Positions 45,701 to 55,616 of a DNA stretch of 64,000 bases are shown here, one piece after another. The translations under genes were made by a program, and so were the position numbers. Position 1 is the first letter of the stretch. Each line of letters opens with the position of its first letter. The DNA is from Dyadobacter bucti (GTDB lineage: Bacteria; Bacteroidota; Bacteroidia; Cytophagales; Spirosomataceae): contig NZ_SWFP01000003.1 of assembly GCF_005869225.1 (NCBI RefSeq), positions 857,895 through 921,894 of the forward strand. The letters run 5' to 3'. Under the pieces are notes generated by a model. The model was not told where the DNA came from and did not search any database. It saw only the letters and a program-made list of their open reading frames with translations.

Positions 45701-48700
45701 TTACGCCCTCAATCCATTATAAACCCGCTTCAACATATACCCCTTCACTAGCCCTCCAAATTCCTGATCATCCATCATCTTTGAGAAAAGCTCTTGGTTT
45801 TGCTCCATTCGGCTAATTAGCTTATCCATGAAAACGTCTTCAAACCCGTATTTGAAGTTGGCCAAAGTGTTTGTTTGGGCTTGCTGTCCTAGTTTGACAT
45901 CGTTAAGCAGTTCGGCTTCAATTTGATCAAAGAAAAGTTTATCTGCCTCGTTGAATTCTGTGTGGAAACGTTTGTTTAAAACGTCTATAATCTCAGACAA
46001 TGCAGCCTTTTCTTCCTTACTCATTCGAATTCCCGATACATTTCCGCCATCCAACCCAAACTCAGGTTGGTCCTCCATTTTAATGTTAATCTCACCGATT
46101 CGCTGTAATCGATAGTATTCAAGTGACACTTCGTCACTAAGCTGAAATCTGTCTTTGCTGTTTTTTGGAAGTGCTTTTAGTAAGAATTTGCCATAGTTGA
46201 AAAGCTTTTCCAAATCAATGTCGGAGAAAGGCATGATCTGACTTAGAAAAGAGTACAAGCGGGTAAATGATTGTAATGCGTTTTTGAAGTTTTCCTGAGA
46301 TGCTGCTTCGCTTGCTTCTAAAGTGGTTGTTTCAGGCAGAGCTTTGTATCGATCAACAGCCGGATTTACATAAGCATAAAGTTTTTTTTGTTCACCGACA
46401 GACAATCGCTTTACCGACTTGAAATATACGTTACAAAAATTATCAACCTCGGTCTGCCAAACTATCTGGGCTTTTTCGATCTCATGTTTTAGATCATACA
46501 GGTGATTGGGATCCGTACTCGACTCTACGGTTGTCAGCTCATAGTAAGGCTGGAAAGAAGCGAGTATATCTTCTGTCTCATTCGCAAAATCAAGGACAAA
46601 TGTATCATCCTTACCAGCTGCCATGCGATTCAAGCGGGATAGGGTTTGGACTGCTTTTACGCCCGAAAGCTTTTTATCCACATACATTGTGTGTAACAGC
46701 GGCTGATCAAACCCGGTCTGGTATTTGTCAGCTACTAGCAAAATCTTGTATTCATCGGTCGCGAACTTTCTGGGTACTTCGCTTTCTTTGAAGCCATTCA
46801 AATCCATCTCGGTGACACCCTCGGGGTATTGAACTTTGTCCATGACCTTTCCAGAAAAAGCAACGATTGTCTTTATATCTGTATAATTCTGTTCCTGAAT
46901 GTACCGGTCAAATTCTTCCTTATACCGTACTGCATGAAGCCGTGATCCAGTCACAACCATTGCTTTCGCTTTACCACCGATTTTTTTAGACACGACTTGT
47001 CTAAAATGTTCCACCATCACTTCAGTTTTCTGAGCCAGATTGTGTGGATGCAAACTCAAAAATCTCGCAATAGCTCTTGCTCCTTGCTTTTTGTTGATAT
47101 CAGGGTCGTCTTCTATTTGCTTCGAAAGCTTAAAATAGGTTTTATAGGTTGTGTAATTTTTCAATACGTCCAGAATGAAGCCTTCTTCAATCGCCTGTTT
47201 CATTGAGTACACATGAAACGGGCGCGGCTTACCGTCCGAAGATGGCGTGCCAAAAACCTCAATGGTTTTTGGTTTCGGGGTTGCTGTAAAACCAAAAAAG
47301 CTCAGGTTTGGCTGTTTTCCTCGCGATTGCATTGATTTACGTATTTCATCCTCAGCATCTTCGTCCAAACCAGAATAGCGCTCATCTTCAGCTGCTTGTT
47401 CCAAGGTTCTATCCGAGAGCACCTCTTTCATCTTTTTTGTCGCTTCACCGCCTTGGGATGAGTGCGCTTCGTCAATGATTACAGCGTATTTTCGGTTAGG
47501 CAGCTGACCTACCTTATCAAGAATAAAAGGGAATTTCTGTAATGTAGTAATGATGATGTGCGAGCCAGCGCTGATAGCATTGGCTAACTGTTGTGAGTCT
47601 TTATCAATTTTTTGAACAACTCCCTCTTTATGATCAAACTGGTAAATTGTATTTTGCAGTTGGCTGTCCAAAACTTTCCTGTCTGTAATCACAATGACCG
47701 AGTCGAAAACGCGCTCGTTATTATCGGAATGTAGACTGGACAATCTGTATGACAGCCAGGCAATAGAATTCGATTTTCCAGAACCAGCCGAATGTTGTAT
47801 CAAGTAATTTTTCCCAGCACCTGATTGGCGGGAATCCGTTGTGAGCTTGCGAACGACTTCCATTTGGTGAAACCTAGGAAAAATGATGGCCTCTTTCACC
47901 TTTCTAATTCCATTGAGCTCAAATTCTTCTGAACTTATGTGCATGAACTTTCCAATAATGTCCATGAAGCTATCTTTTACCCACACCTTTTCCCACAAGT
48001 AGGAGGTTCGATAGCCATCTGGATTCAGGGGATTTCCTGCGCCGTTATTGTACCCGAGGTTAAAAGGAAGATATCGGGTATCCTTACCGGCTAGCTTTGT
48101 CGTCATATAACATTCATCCGCGTCAACAGCGAAGTGGACAAGGCTTCTTTTTTTGAACCAGAAAATAGGCTCCGTCGGCTCACGATCGTAAACATATTGC
48201 TTTTGCGCATCGAGGATGTTCTGCCCTGTAAATTGGTTTTTTAGCTCGACCGTGGCAATAGGGAGGCCATTCAGAGACAAGACCATGTCTAATGAATTTT
48301 TACCATCTCGCTCATAAAAAAGTTGACGCGTAACTGTGAGTTGGTTTGATTGATATAGCTGCTGGGATTGGACATTTAAGCTGCTTTCAGGCTTGAAGTA
48401 GCCCATCCTAAACTTCACACCATAATCTGTAAAGCCGTTCCGAACCACATCCAAAGTACCCCGCAGATCAAGCTCTTTCATCAATCGGCTAAGGACTTTA
48501 ATTTGAACCTGATCTTTATGAATGTGATATATTCTTTCCCATTCTTTTGGCTGAGACTCTTGCAGAAAAGCAAAAACATGAGCCGGAAACAAACCAAGCT
48601 CTGCGTTAAAATCATTGGAATGACCTTTTATATAACTTCCGTTTTGCAATAATTCTTCTTCAATGGCGGCTTCGAAGGTACGTTCAGTATGGATAGACAT
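45701..48700 (-). CDS. hsdR: Type I restriction enzyme, restriction/translocation subunit HsdR
   Basis: A 999-residue motor-nuclease subunit. The N-terminal PD-ExK nuclease appears in LSLNGLPIATVELKNQFTGQ (near 145-165). The SF2 helicase has Walker A QHSAGSGKSNSIAWL (near 302), DEAH VIIDEAHSSQGGEATK (near 408), motif III FFGFTATPKPKTIEVF and motif VI ALQTLSRLNRMAAG-like (VQTLSRLNRMAAGKDDTFVL). The helical C-terminus (ISRMEQNQELFSKMMDD) binds the methylase core. It is 164 bp downstream of the TIR gene, so it may have its own promoter. Confidence 0.95.
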   Translation of the reverse strand: MSIHTERTFEAAIEEELLQNGSYIKGHSNDFNAELGLFPAHVFAFLQESQPKEWERIYHIHKDQVQIKVLSRLMKELDLRGTLDVVRNGFTDYGVKFRMGYFKPESSLNVQSQQLYQSNQLTVTRQLFYERDGKNSLDMVLSLNGLPIATVELKNQFTGQNILDAQKQYVYDREPTEPIFWFKKRSLVHFAVDADECYMTTKLAGKDTRYLPFNLGYNNGAGNPLNPDGYRTSYLWEKVWVKDSFMDIIGKFMHISSEEFELNGIRKVKEAIIFPRFHQMEVVRKLTTDSRQSGAGKNYLIQHSAGSGKSNSIAWLSYRLSSLHSDNNERVFDSVIVITDRKVLDSQLQNTIYQFDHKEGVVQKIDKDSQQLANAISAGSHIIITTLQKFPFILDKVGQLPNRKYAVIIDEAHSSQGGEATKKMKEVLSDRTLEQAAEDERYSGLDEDAEDEIRKSMQSRGKQPNLSFFGFTATPKPKTIEVFGTPSSDGKPRPFHVYSMKQAIEEGFILDVLKNYTTYKTYFKLSKQIEDDPDINKKQGARAIARFLSLHPHNLAQKTEVMVEHFRQVVSKKIGGKAKAMVVTGSRLHAVRYKEEFDRYIQEQNYTDIKTIVAFSGKVMDKVQYPEGVTEMDLNGFKESEVPRKFATDEYKILLVADKYQTGFDQPLLHTMYVDKKLSGVKAVQTLSRLNRMAAGKDDTFVLDFANETEDILASFQPYYELTTVESSTDPNHLYDLKHEIEKAQIVWQTEVDNFCNVYFKSVKRLSVGEQKKLYAYVNPAVDRYKALPETTTLEASEAASQENFKNALQSFTRLYSFLSQIMPFSDIDLEKLFNYGKFLLKALPKNSKDRFQLSDEVSLEYYRLQRIGEINIKMEDQPEFGLDGGNVSGIRMSKEEKAALSEIIDVLNKRFHTEFNEADKLFFDQIEAELLNDVKLGQQAQTNTLANFKYGFEDVFMDKLISRMEQNQELFSKMMDDQEFGGLVKGYMLKRVYNGLRA

Positions 48701-48863
48701 TTATTCAACAATGAAGTGATCAGATTAGGGAGAGTAAGTTTTTATTCAAAAAAGTAGCCCGTCAGCAGATCTTTCGGTATGCCTACCTGTTACTTTCTCA
48801 AATAAATAAATTAATATTATTTAATCAAAATTTAGTTACATAGAAAACGACTTTGTAAGCGAA

Positions 48864-50225
48864 CTACTTATCCTTCATTTTAAGATCCAGTACTAGTTTG
48901 TCTATCGCCTGTTCAAATTCCTTTTCATTCGAAGCCTCGGAGTTGAACTTAGAAAAATCTAGTGAGTTTATTTTTCTAAGTTCAACAATATTTTCCCAGT
49001 AATCTTCTACTACGCTTGCTGGTTTAATCTGATTTTTTTGAACTTCAAAAAGATAATTATCTATGTGAACAGGAAAAAATATGACGCTCCAATTTTCTTC
49101 TTGCCTTTTTCTACCCTCAGTTAATTCAAACTGGCAAGCTTTGCTTCTAATGGAATGTTCCGATGCAATAAATAATAATTTGCCATGCGTACGTACGCCA
49201 GAATACATTATTTCTTCTAGCGGCTGGCCTGCCGGCGCATCTTTTTCCCACAAGAAGGTAGTCAATCCATGTCTGACCAATGAATCATTAATTCGCTTTG
49301 CAAACGAGCGATCTTTTAAACTGTACGAGATAAATACGGTATAAAAAGGAACTTCTGTTGTCATCATTTTAACAATTTTTTTGATATCAATCCCTTTAAC
49401 TATGTTGAAGTAAATTGATAAAATATCCTCTGAGGGTTGTTCACTTTTTAAAATGGTTTGAAAATCCATAGAAGCATAACATGTATTTTTTAAAACCTTA
49501 TTTACAATAAATGTCTCTACTCCTAATTTGCAATCGATAAAGCTACATTTATATAGTCCGGAATTGTAAAAAATACTCTCAGAGAGATTGACGGTATTAA
49601 AGTTTGTGTCTAAAATTTCACATTCAGAAAAATTCAAATCTGACTCATCCTCTTCATTTAAATCAGCTTTTTCACCGGCATTATCAGAGTCGGCGTTAGA
49701 GATGTATTCAAAACTTGTCCTATCAAGAGTGCATAAATCAAAATTCACATTCATAATAGGATTAACATCTACAACCCTAAAATTTTGTAGATAGCATTTC
49801 GAAAAATAAATATTGAATAGGCCTGCTTCATGCCATTCAACATTTTGAAATTGACATTTAATGAATTGTACAAAATCCCATGCAAACTCGATATGACTAA
49901 ATTTGCAATTTCTAAAATTGCACTTATAAAATTTGCAATTCGTGAATATCAAAAAGAAGCCGTCAAAACCCTCAAAATCACAGTTAATAAAATTGCAATT
50001 TTGAAATTCAAATCGATGCACCTTGCCTGTAAACCGAATATTTTTGATAGTTACATTAAAAATATCCTCATCCTTTTTATCATAAAGTTCGAAGTCTGCT
50101 ATCTCACCGTCTTGGTTGTATTTAGCGCCCCGATTGTCAACATAGCGAGTCGCCCACCTTTCCTGAACGTAGGAAACTATGGATTCTTTATCCATCAAAG
50201 TGATTTTGGGCTCATTTATGTTCAT
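48864..50225 (-). CDS. Pentapeptide-repeat protein with C-terminal TIR domain
   Basis: A 453-residue protein. Residues ~60-245 are pentapeptide repeats (FQNCNFINCDFEGFDGFFLI; FTNCKFYKCNFRNCKFSHIE), forming a quadrilateral beta-helix. From about residue 290 a TIR domain follows: TVFISYSLKDRSFAKRINDS, FLWEKDAPAGQPLEEIM and SIRSKACQFELTEGRKRQ, whose Glu lies where TIR NADases place the catalytic Glu. TIR effectors deplete NAD or make cyclic-nucleotide signals in phage defence (family knowledge). It sits between hsdS (35 bp) and hsdR (164 bp) on the same strand, an unusual place that suggests a guard of the restriction system. Confidence 0.85.
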   Translation of the reverse strand: MNINEPKITLMDKESIVSYVQERWATRYVDNRGAKYNQDGEIADFELYDKKDEDIFNVTIKNIRFTGKVHRFEFQNCNFINCDFEGFDGFFLIFTNCKFYKCNFRNCKFSHIEFAWDFVQFIKCQFQNVEWHEAGLFNIYFSKCYLQNFRVVDVNPIMNVNFDLCTLDRTSFEYISNADSDNAGEKADLNEEDESDLNFSECEILDTNFNTVNLSESIFYNSGLYKCSFIDCKLGVETFIVNKVLKNTCYASMDFQTILKSEQPSEDILSIYFNIVKGIDIKKIVKMMTTEVPFYTVFISYSLKDRSFAKRINDSLVRHGLTTFLWEKDAPAGQPLEEIMYSGVRTHGKLLFIASEHSIRSKACQFELTEGRKRQEENWSVIFFPVHIDNYLFEVQKNQIKPASVVEDYWENIVELRKINSLDFSKFNSEASNEKEFEQAIDKLVLDLKMKDK

Positions 50226-50260
50226 AACAATGTTAGCCGTTAAGGCATTTGAGTTTAATC

Positions 50261-51580
50261 CTAAACCACTTTCAGTTTCCCTGTAACCACTTCGCTGACT
50301 AAGGCTGTTTTGTATTCTTTTAAAAGGGTGATTTCTTGATTGGTTTTGGTAATTATAGTGTCAACCTCCTTTGTTTTAAAATCCAAATATTCACTTATTT
50401 TAATTTGCTCTTCTAAACTTGGTAGTAACACCAAAAGTCTCTTCAGCAGATTCTGACTCAGCGATGCTCTTGTAACAATATTCATTTCTTTTATGAAGAA
50501 AATCCTGTGAATATTATTGCGAAAGTAATATTTGGAGAACCCTTCAAAAAGCAAATTTTCATTCGGTCTAAATCGTATCAAAAACCCTGCGTAAACTGCA
50601 TTGTCAACATCTTCCAAGCATATTGAAGCTATTCCAATTTCATCAACAGTTTCCGATGTTCTGGTAAATAAAATATCTCCCCTTTTTATAGAAAAGTTTC
50701 CTCTATCCTTTTCGGTTGAATTTGCTAATCCAACTACGGATTTTGGTAAAACCGGATTTTTATAAACATCGCCGTAACTAATAAATGGAAAACCGAAGCC
50801 AAAATAATCCGCTCCTGCACTAATTCCGTTCTGAGTATTTCCAACATACCTAAGCGGTTTGGCTTCCCAATGTGCCGGAATCTCCCCCAACCATTCCACT
50901 CCACTATCCTTCATCTCCACATCCGGATCAAGTCCTTTGGTAACTGCCTGGTTAATGATGGCGGTGCGTTCTTCTTTGAGCAGTTCTATCAGCTTTTCTT
51001 TTTTGGAGATGAGGGTGTCGAGTTCGGATGTTTTTTTGTCGAGGTAATTGGCGATGGCGGTTTGTTCTTCAAGTGAATCAGGAATTGCAATCAAAAAACT
51101 ATTTATCGTTCCGGACGTAAGTTGATTTATAGTAGCACTTAAAAAAAGACTTGATTGAGAAGAAAATATCTGTGAGTTAAAATACTGATATAAAAATCGC
51201 CATTCCTTTGTTCGAAAAATCATCATGAATGCGCCGAAGGTTTGCCCCTCCATTTGCTCATCTATATAAATATTTTTTCCGATCAAGTGACGACTCCCAT
51301 TTCTTGAACAAATTAAAATATCTCCTTTTTTCAGTGTGAGCTTTTCTGAAATTTCTAAATTAACATACACATTGTCAGACAACTCTAACTTTCCATTTTG
51401 AATATTTGAAGATCTTAATACTAGTTTCCCCTCTTTTGAACTTTCTACAACATCATTAGGCGAATAAGTTAGTCCTCCAATCGCTTCCCCAATAAATTTG
51501 AGTTTTTTAATCTTCCAATGTGAAGGGACATTCCCAATCCACTCAACTCCCGAATCCTTATATTTTTCGTACCTCTCCAT
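50261..51580 (-). CDS. hsdS: Type I restriction enzyme specificity subunit HsdS
   Basis: A 439-residue DNA-recognition subunit with two target-recognition domains of the same family, each opening with a repeated phrase: KDSGVEWIGNVPSHWKIKKL and KDSGVEWLGEIPAHWEAKPL. Each ends in a conserved helix (QTAIANYLDKKTSELDTLIS; QIKISEYLDFKTKEVDTIIT) that sets the half-site spacing. The two TRDs recognise different half-sites; the target cannot be read from sequence. It starts 2 bp after hsdM. Confidence 0.95.
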   Translation of the reverse strand: MERYEKYKDSGVEWIGNVPSHWKIKKLKFIGEAIGGLTYSPNDVVESSKEGKLVLRSSNIQNGKLELSDNVYVNLEISEKLTLKKGDILICSRNGSRHLIGKNIYIDEQMEGQTFGAFMMIFRTKEWRFLYQYFNSQIFSSQSSLFLSATINQLTSGTINSFLIAIPDSLEEQTAIANYLDKKTSELDTLISKKEKLIELLKEERTAIINQAVTKGLDPDVEMKDSGVEWLGEIPAHWEAKPLRYVGNTQNGISAGADYFGFGFPFISYGDVYKNPVLPKSVVGLANSTEKDRGNFSIKRGDILFTRTSETVDEIGIASICLEDVDNAVYAGFLIRFRPNENLLFEGFSKYYFRNNIHRIFFIKEMNIVTRASLSQNLLKRLLVLLPSLEEQIKISEYLDFKTKEVDTIITKTNQEITLLKEYKTALVSEVVTGKLKVV

Positions 51581-51582
51581 AA

Positions 51583-53310
51583 CTATTCAATGACCTCTTT
51601 AATCAACCCCATTGTTTCTGTTTCAAGCGCAAAAATATCGGCGCGGATATCGGCCAGGGAACGGAGCGGTTTGTACTGGTAAAAATATTTGGTGAAGTTA
51701 ATTTCGTAACCCACTCTGGTTTTGGTTTCGTCTACGTAGGCATCCGGTACGTGCGGCAGAACTTCGCGTTTCATGTAGGTCTGGATGTCTTCCTTTAACG
51801 GGATGTTTTCGGTATCACGCAAGCTGCTGTCAGCTTTTGGATTGCCGTTTTTGTCCAGTTTGGGTTTGCCATTTTTGTCGCGTTCCGGTCTTTCCACAGT
51901 TACTTTGGCATAACCAAAATCTGTATTATCAAATATCTTGCAATAATCGCTGGTTGTAAATTCTCCGTACAGTTTGGTGATATCTTTGATATGGTCGGGA
52001 GATAATTCATTCCGTTTATCGCCCAGTGATTTGCTCATTTTCTTGGAAAAATCAATGGCATTAATCAGCTGTACTTTTCCTTTCCGGTAGGCTGGCTTGT
52101 GGTTGGAAATGATCCAGATGTAGGTGCTGATACCGGTGTTGTAAAAAAGCTGGTTAGGCAAAGCCACAACTGCTTCGAGCATATCATTTTCAATAATCCA
52201 CTGACGGATACTGCTTTCATTTTTGGTAGTACTCGGGCTGCCGGAAAAAAGCGGCGAACCATTAAACACAATCGCCAAACGAGAACCGCCATCACTTACC
52301 GGCTTCATCTTAGACATCAAATGCATCAGAAACAAAAATGATCCGTCAGAAACAGAAGGTAATCCGGCACCAAAACGCCCACCATGGCCTTTTCCTTCAT
52401 GCTCTGCTTTCACCGATTTTTCAATCTTCTGCCATTTCACTCCGAACGGCGGATTGGTAATAAGATAGTCGAAATGCTCATTTGGCAACTTATCGTCAGA
52501 AATGCTATTTCCCCTTTTGATATTTGCGGCGCTTTGTCCCTTGATGATCATATCCGATTTACAGATCGCATAAGACTCTGGATTCAACTCCTGGCCAAAT
52601 ACTTCCAGCCTTGCGTCTGGATTGAGCTCATTCAGATATTCTTCTGCCACGCTCAACATGCCGCCCGTTCCCGCACAGCAGTCGTAAATGGTTTTTACAA
52701 CTCCTTTTTGGGTGAGTATTTGTCGGTCATTTAGAAAAAGAAGGTCAATCATCAACCTGATGACTTCGCGTGGTGTAAAATGCTCTCCGGCTGTTTCATT
52801 ACTAATTTCAGCAAATTTCCGAATCAATTCTTCAAAAAGATAGCCCATTTCCATACTGCTCACCTTGTCAGGGTGCAGATCCACTTCCTGAAAACGCTTC
52901 ACGATCATGAACAACAAGTTGTTGTCATCCATCTTAACAATTTGATTGTCAAACTCAAACTGTTCTATTATCTCCCGGGCATCTTCGGAGAAGCCATTGA
53001 TATAGTTCCGGAGGTTGGCAGCAATATTGTCCGGATCAGCCACCAGTTTATCAAATGTATATGGACTCCTATTATGGAATTTGTAACCTGACACTTTGTT
53101 TAACAGAGGGTCGATATTTTGTACGTTCATCGCTTTGACCTGTTCGTACTTTCTTAAAACATCTTCTTTAGATATAGCCAACACACAGTCGAGTCGGCGC
53201 AATACAGTCAAAGGCAATACCACTTTTCCATAATCACTCTGCTTGTAATCGCCTCTTAGTAAATCTGCTATGGACCAGATAAAATTCGCAGTCTCTTTAA
53301 AATTCTTCAT
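51583..53310 (-). CDS. hsdM: Type I restriction enzyme methyltransferase subunit HsdM
   Basis: A 575-residue N6-adenine methyltransferase. Motif I is IYDCCAGTGGMLSVAEEYL (near 205) and motif IV is LITNPPFGVKWQK (NPPF, near 283). The N-terminal helical domain is FKETANFIWSIADLLRGDYK and DKLVADPDNIAANLRNYING, and the C-terminus carries the usual PVERDKNG-like insertion (TVERPERDKNGKPKLDKNG). It starts the hsdM-hsdS-TIR-hsdR run. Confidence 0.96.
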   Translation of the reverse strand: MKNFKETANFIWSIADLLRGDYKQSDYGKVVLPLTVLRRLDCVLAISKEDVLRKYEQVKAMNVQNIDPLLNKVSGYKFHNRSPYTFDKLVADPDNIAANLRNYINGFSEDAREIIEQFEFDNQIVKMDDNNLLFMIVKRFQEVDLHPDKVSSMEMGYLFEELIRKFAEISNETAGEHFTPREVIRLMIDLLFLNDRQILTQKGVVKTIYDCCAGTGGMLSVAEEYLNELNPDARLEVFGQELNPESYAICKSDMIIKGQSAANIKRGNSISDDKLPNEHFDYLITNPPFGVKWQKIEKSVKAEHEGKGHGGRFGAGLPSVSDGSFLFLMHLMSKMKPVSDGGSRLAIVFNGSPLFSGSPSTTKNESSIRQWIIENDMLEAVVALPNQLFYNTGISTYIWIISNHKPAYRKGKVQLINAIDFSKKMSKSLGDKRNELSPDHIKDITKLYGEFTTSDYCKIFDNTDFGYAKVTVERPERDKNGKPKLDKNGNPKADSSLRDTENIPLKEDIQTYMKREVLPHVPDAYVDETKTRVGYEINFTKYFYQYKPLRSLADIRADIFALETETMGLIKEVIE

Positions 53311-53702
53311 TTATAACTTTTGGGTTTGTAATACAGCCGATGTTTCTCGATTCAATTAATACATAATCCAGAATCGAAGCATTTAGACTCACAATTTAAG
53401 TCTTAAATAAGGTAGTTTATACTCACGTGCTAAAAAAGCAAATGCTATTTATATGACGGTTTTATGTGGGATTTGCGATAACTAGCATCTTTACCATGCT
53501 GTTGGTTGAACCCTGGAATAAAAGGAGACACAGATCATTAGATTGAAAAAAGAGGCTACACAGGTGAAAGAGCCACTCCAACAAAACCTCTCAGTCTTAC
53601 AGTCAATACGGTAACTACCTGTAATACAACCTGTTCACCAGGTAAACATCTTGTTTCGTATTGGTAACAATTCGACTTTTGTATTTCTAAAACAATCATT
53701 TT
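53311..53702. other. Spacer between hsdM and the mobilisation module
   Basis: About 390 bp without a gene. The left part should carry the hsdM promoter (minus strand). The right part contains an ACCTG-TTCAC-CAGGT inverted repeat at 53630-53644 and, from about 53631 on, sequence similar to the leader of the integrase at 25740 (TGTTCACC..GTAAACATCTTG, then TAACAATTCGA and TTTATGTTAGAAAAC). Confidence 0.5.
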
Positions 53703-53951
53703 ATGTTAGAAAACATTCTCGGATCGAATTTTTGTGTAATTGCCTTAAGCGTCAAAAATCTGGAGCGCACGAGACCAATTTACATCCCTTTCACAGTGAA
53801 TCGTCCCAGGGACACTATTCCTACCCAAATCAGCCACCGGTCCCAATGGAAGGTGCAAACTGGGAGTGAAGTCAAAAACAAGAAAGCCAGCACGGAGTTC
53901 AGGGTTAGATCAATCATCATTGCAGAGCAATTGTGCCATGAAGGTCGATAA
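53703..53951 (+). pseudogene. Truncated IntDOT-like integrase N-terminus
   Basis: Eighty-two codons whose first ~60 match the N-terminal arm-binding domain of the integrase at 25740: MLENILGSNFCV against MLENSFGLNFFL, and RTRPIYIPFTVNRPRDTIPT against GTRAIYLRVTVNHQARDITT. The sequence then diverges and stops; core and catalytic domains are missing. The upstream ~70 bp is also shared. It is a remnant or a captured promoter/leader of a second element. The next gene starts 14 bp before its end. Confidence 0.75.
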
Positions 53952-54339
53952 AGATATCCTAATTGATCTGTTCCAGCGCAAGGATAAGAAGAGGAGAAAG
54001 GTTCTCTATGAACTTTATGCGGAGCTTGTGTTGACATCACTCTCTGCGCATTATGTCGCAGAAATGATTAGTGCAGATTTGGGAAAACCTGAGCTGATCG
54101 ATGCTGATGATGTGCGCTATTGTCGATATTATTTTCGGAAAAAAGCCAAGCCGTTCGGTAGAGTTCCTTTGAAAACGGAACCGCTTCTTCCTTCACCAGC
54201 TCCTGAACCCCGGCCGCAACACACTCATAATATGAGCGTGAAAAATCCACTTAAAGCACCCTGGTCTGATGGGGATGCAAAGGATATGCAAGACAAAATT
54301 TCAGTAAAAACTAAATTCATTAACAAAAATGAGACGTAA
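53938..54339 (+). CDS. Small unknown protein of the mobilisation module
   Basis: A 133-residue protein starting MKVDKDILIDLFQRKDKKRR, with a helical N-terminal two-thirds (VLYELYAELVLTSLSAHYVA; DADDVRYCRYYFRKKAKPFG) and a Pro-rich tail (PLLPSPAPEPRPQHTHN). It overlaps the ParA-like gene by 11 bp. The N-terminal part could be a small DNA-binding helical domain, but I do not recognise it. Coupling to the partition/mobilisation genes suggests a role there. Confidence 0.6.
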   Translation: MKVDKDILIDLFQRKDKKRRKVLYELYAELVLTSLSAHYVAEMISADLGKPELIDADDVRYCRYYFRKKAKPFGRVPLKTEPLLPSPAPEPRPQHTHNMSVKNPLKAPWSDGDAKDMQDKISVKTKFINKNET

Positions 54340-55027
54340 ATTCAATTTAATACTTCAAGCAAAAGGTGGAGTTGGTAAGAGCCTGCACACCTATCTTCGG
54401 GCTTTGTCTGAAAAAGATAAAACTTCGCTTTTCGTCGATCTGGATAGCTCAACTCAAACGTCCACGCGGCAACTGGCTTTTCTGGGCGACGAGCGTTTGG
54501 AAACCATTTCGCTGATCGACAATCGTGACATGTTAGTCCGGGATCTTTTCATCGGATACATTGAAAGCCTCATGCAGACTCCTTTTAACGAAATCTTTAT
54601 GGATTTTGGTGCGCCTGAAAGTGAGCAGTTCCCTGCGCTTGTGTCGCGAGATCTGGACTTTGAGGAATGGTGTGATGAGGTAGATGCAGACGCTGTGTTC
54701 CACATAATAATTGGCGGCGGCGGGGCTTACCGCGCGAGTGTCGAGTATTTGCAAAAAATGATTGAGGTCCTTGAAGGCAAGTTTAGGATTTTAGTCTGGG
54801 AAAATGTGTTCAGTTTCCGACAATTCTCGCGTCTGTCAGAAGAATTGGCTAATAACTGCGCTGCACTCGGGTTGGAACACATCAGGTTTGGTGATTTCGA
54901 GGCGAACTCTCTGCTCGGAAGCCAGATTTTGGATGGTATCAGGAATGGATTTCCGTTGGAAAATTATGGGCCTGGTGCGAGACTAAGGTTGAAGAAAGAA
55001 ATTCGAGATAGCTTTTGCCATGCATAG
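54329..55027 (+). CDS. ParA/MinD-like P-loop ATPase
   Basis: A 232-residue protein with a deviant Walker A, LILQAKGGVGKSLHTYLRAL, and the DLDSSTQTSTRQ switch of SIMIBI ATPases. The C-terminal half is variable (LENVFSFRQFSRLSEELANN). Similar small ATPases accompany mobilisation genes on Bacteroidota plasmids and transposons. It overlaps both neighbours by about 10 bp, so it is in a translationally coupled operon. A role in element partition or in guiding the relaxosome is likely. Confidence 0.75.
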   Translation: MRRKFNLILQAKGGVGKSLHTYLRALSEKDKTSLFVDLDSSTQTSTRQLAFLGDERLETISLIDNRDMLVRDLFIGYIESLMQTPFNEIFMDFGAPESEQFPALVSRDLDFEEWCDEVDADAVFHIIIGGGGAYRASVEYLQKMIEVLEGKFRILVWENVFSFRQFSRLSEELANNCAALGLEHIRFGDFEANSLLGSQILDGIRNGFPLENYGPGARLRLKKEIRDSFCHA

Positions 55028-55538
55028 TAGAACCGAACTCAATCACATTAAGGGGAAGTACGGGCAGAAATACGCCCAGGAAATCGATGACTGGTCGGCA
55101 TTATTGCTTGCGGAGGTCGAGGAACACTTTGACCGCATTAAGGCCGAGGTCGATCAATCTGTTGACACAATCGAAAAAGCGGCATCTGCAATCAAAAGCA
55201 ATCAACGACCAGTTCATTTTTCTGACAGAAAGCAAGCTTTTTATTATGGCTTGGCGCAAAGTCTTCCATGGTCTGTTGTTGCGATAATTTGCTCGATTTT
55301 ATTTTCTTGGCTAATCTCAACAGACGAGGAGTATCGAGAGCGTCTCAGGATTGTTAAAGCTTACGAAAATGCACCAGCCTATCGTCTTCTAATGCAGAAT
55401 GGCGAGATTGTGCAGGATGAGCGCGGTAATTTTTTAAAGCTTCGACCTCAGGGGAAGAAAGGGGATGTATTGATCGGGCAAGAATACTTGTTTGACAAAA
55501 AAACCAAGGAAATGCTCATTCCACTTGGGCGGAACTAA
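55020..55538 (+). CDS. Single-TM protein of the mobilisation module
   Basis: A 172-residue protein with a helical N-terminus (AQEIDDWSALLLAEVEEHFD; VDQSVDTIEKAASAIKSNQR), a TM helix near residue 82-100 (LPWSVVAIICSILFSWLIST) and a ~70-residue C-terminal domain (LIGQEYLFDKKTKEMLIPLG). The layout resembles small mobilisation membrane proteins (MobB-like), which may link the relaxosome to a conjugation channel. No family assigned. Overlaps the ATPase gene by 8 bp. Confidence 0.6.
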   Translation: MHSRTELNHIKGKYGQKYAQEIDDWSALLLAEVEEHFDRIKAEVDQSVDTIEKAASAIKSNQRPVHFSDRKQAFYYGLAQSLPWSVVAIICSILFSWLISTDEEYRERLRIVKAYENAPAYRLLMQNGEIVQDERGNFLKLRPQGKKGDVLIGQEYLFDKKTKEMLIPLGRN

Positions 55539-55616
55539 GCCCCGTAAGTCTGAAATCAGGTTTCAAACATTTTCAAACAAAGACAAACAAACTCGAACAT
55601 TTTCGGGAACCACGGT

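Noticed and set aside
48864..50225. Pentapeptide protein as a quinolone-resistance (Qnr-like) gene
   Set aside because: The C-terminal TIR domain and its position in an hsd operon do not fit Qnr, and the array is irregular.
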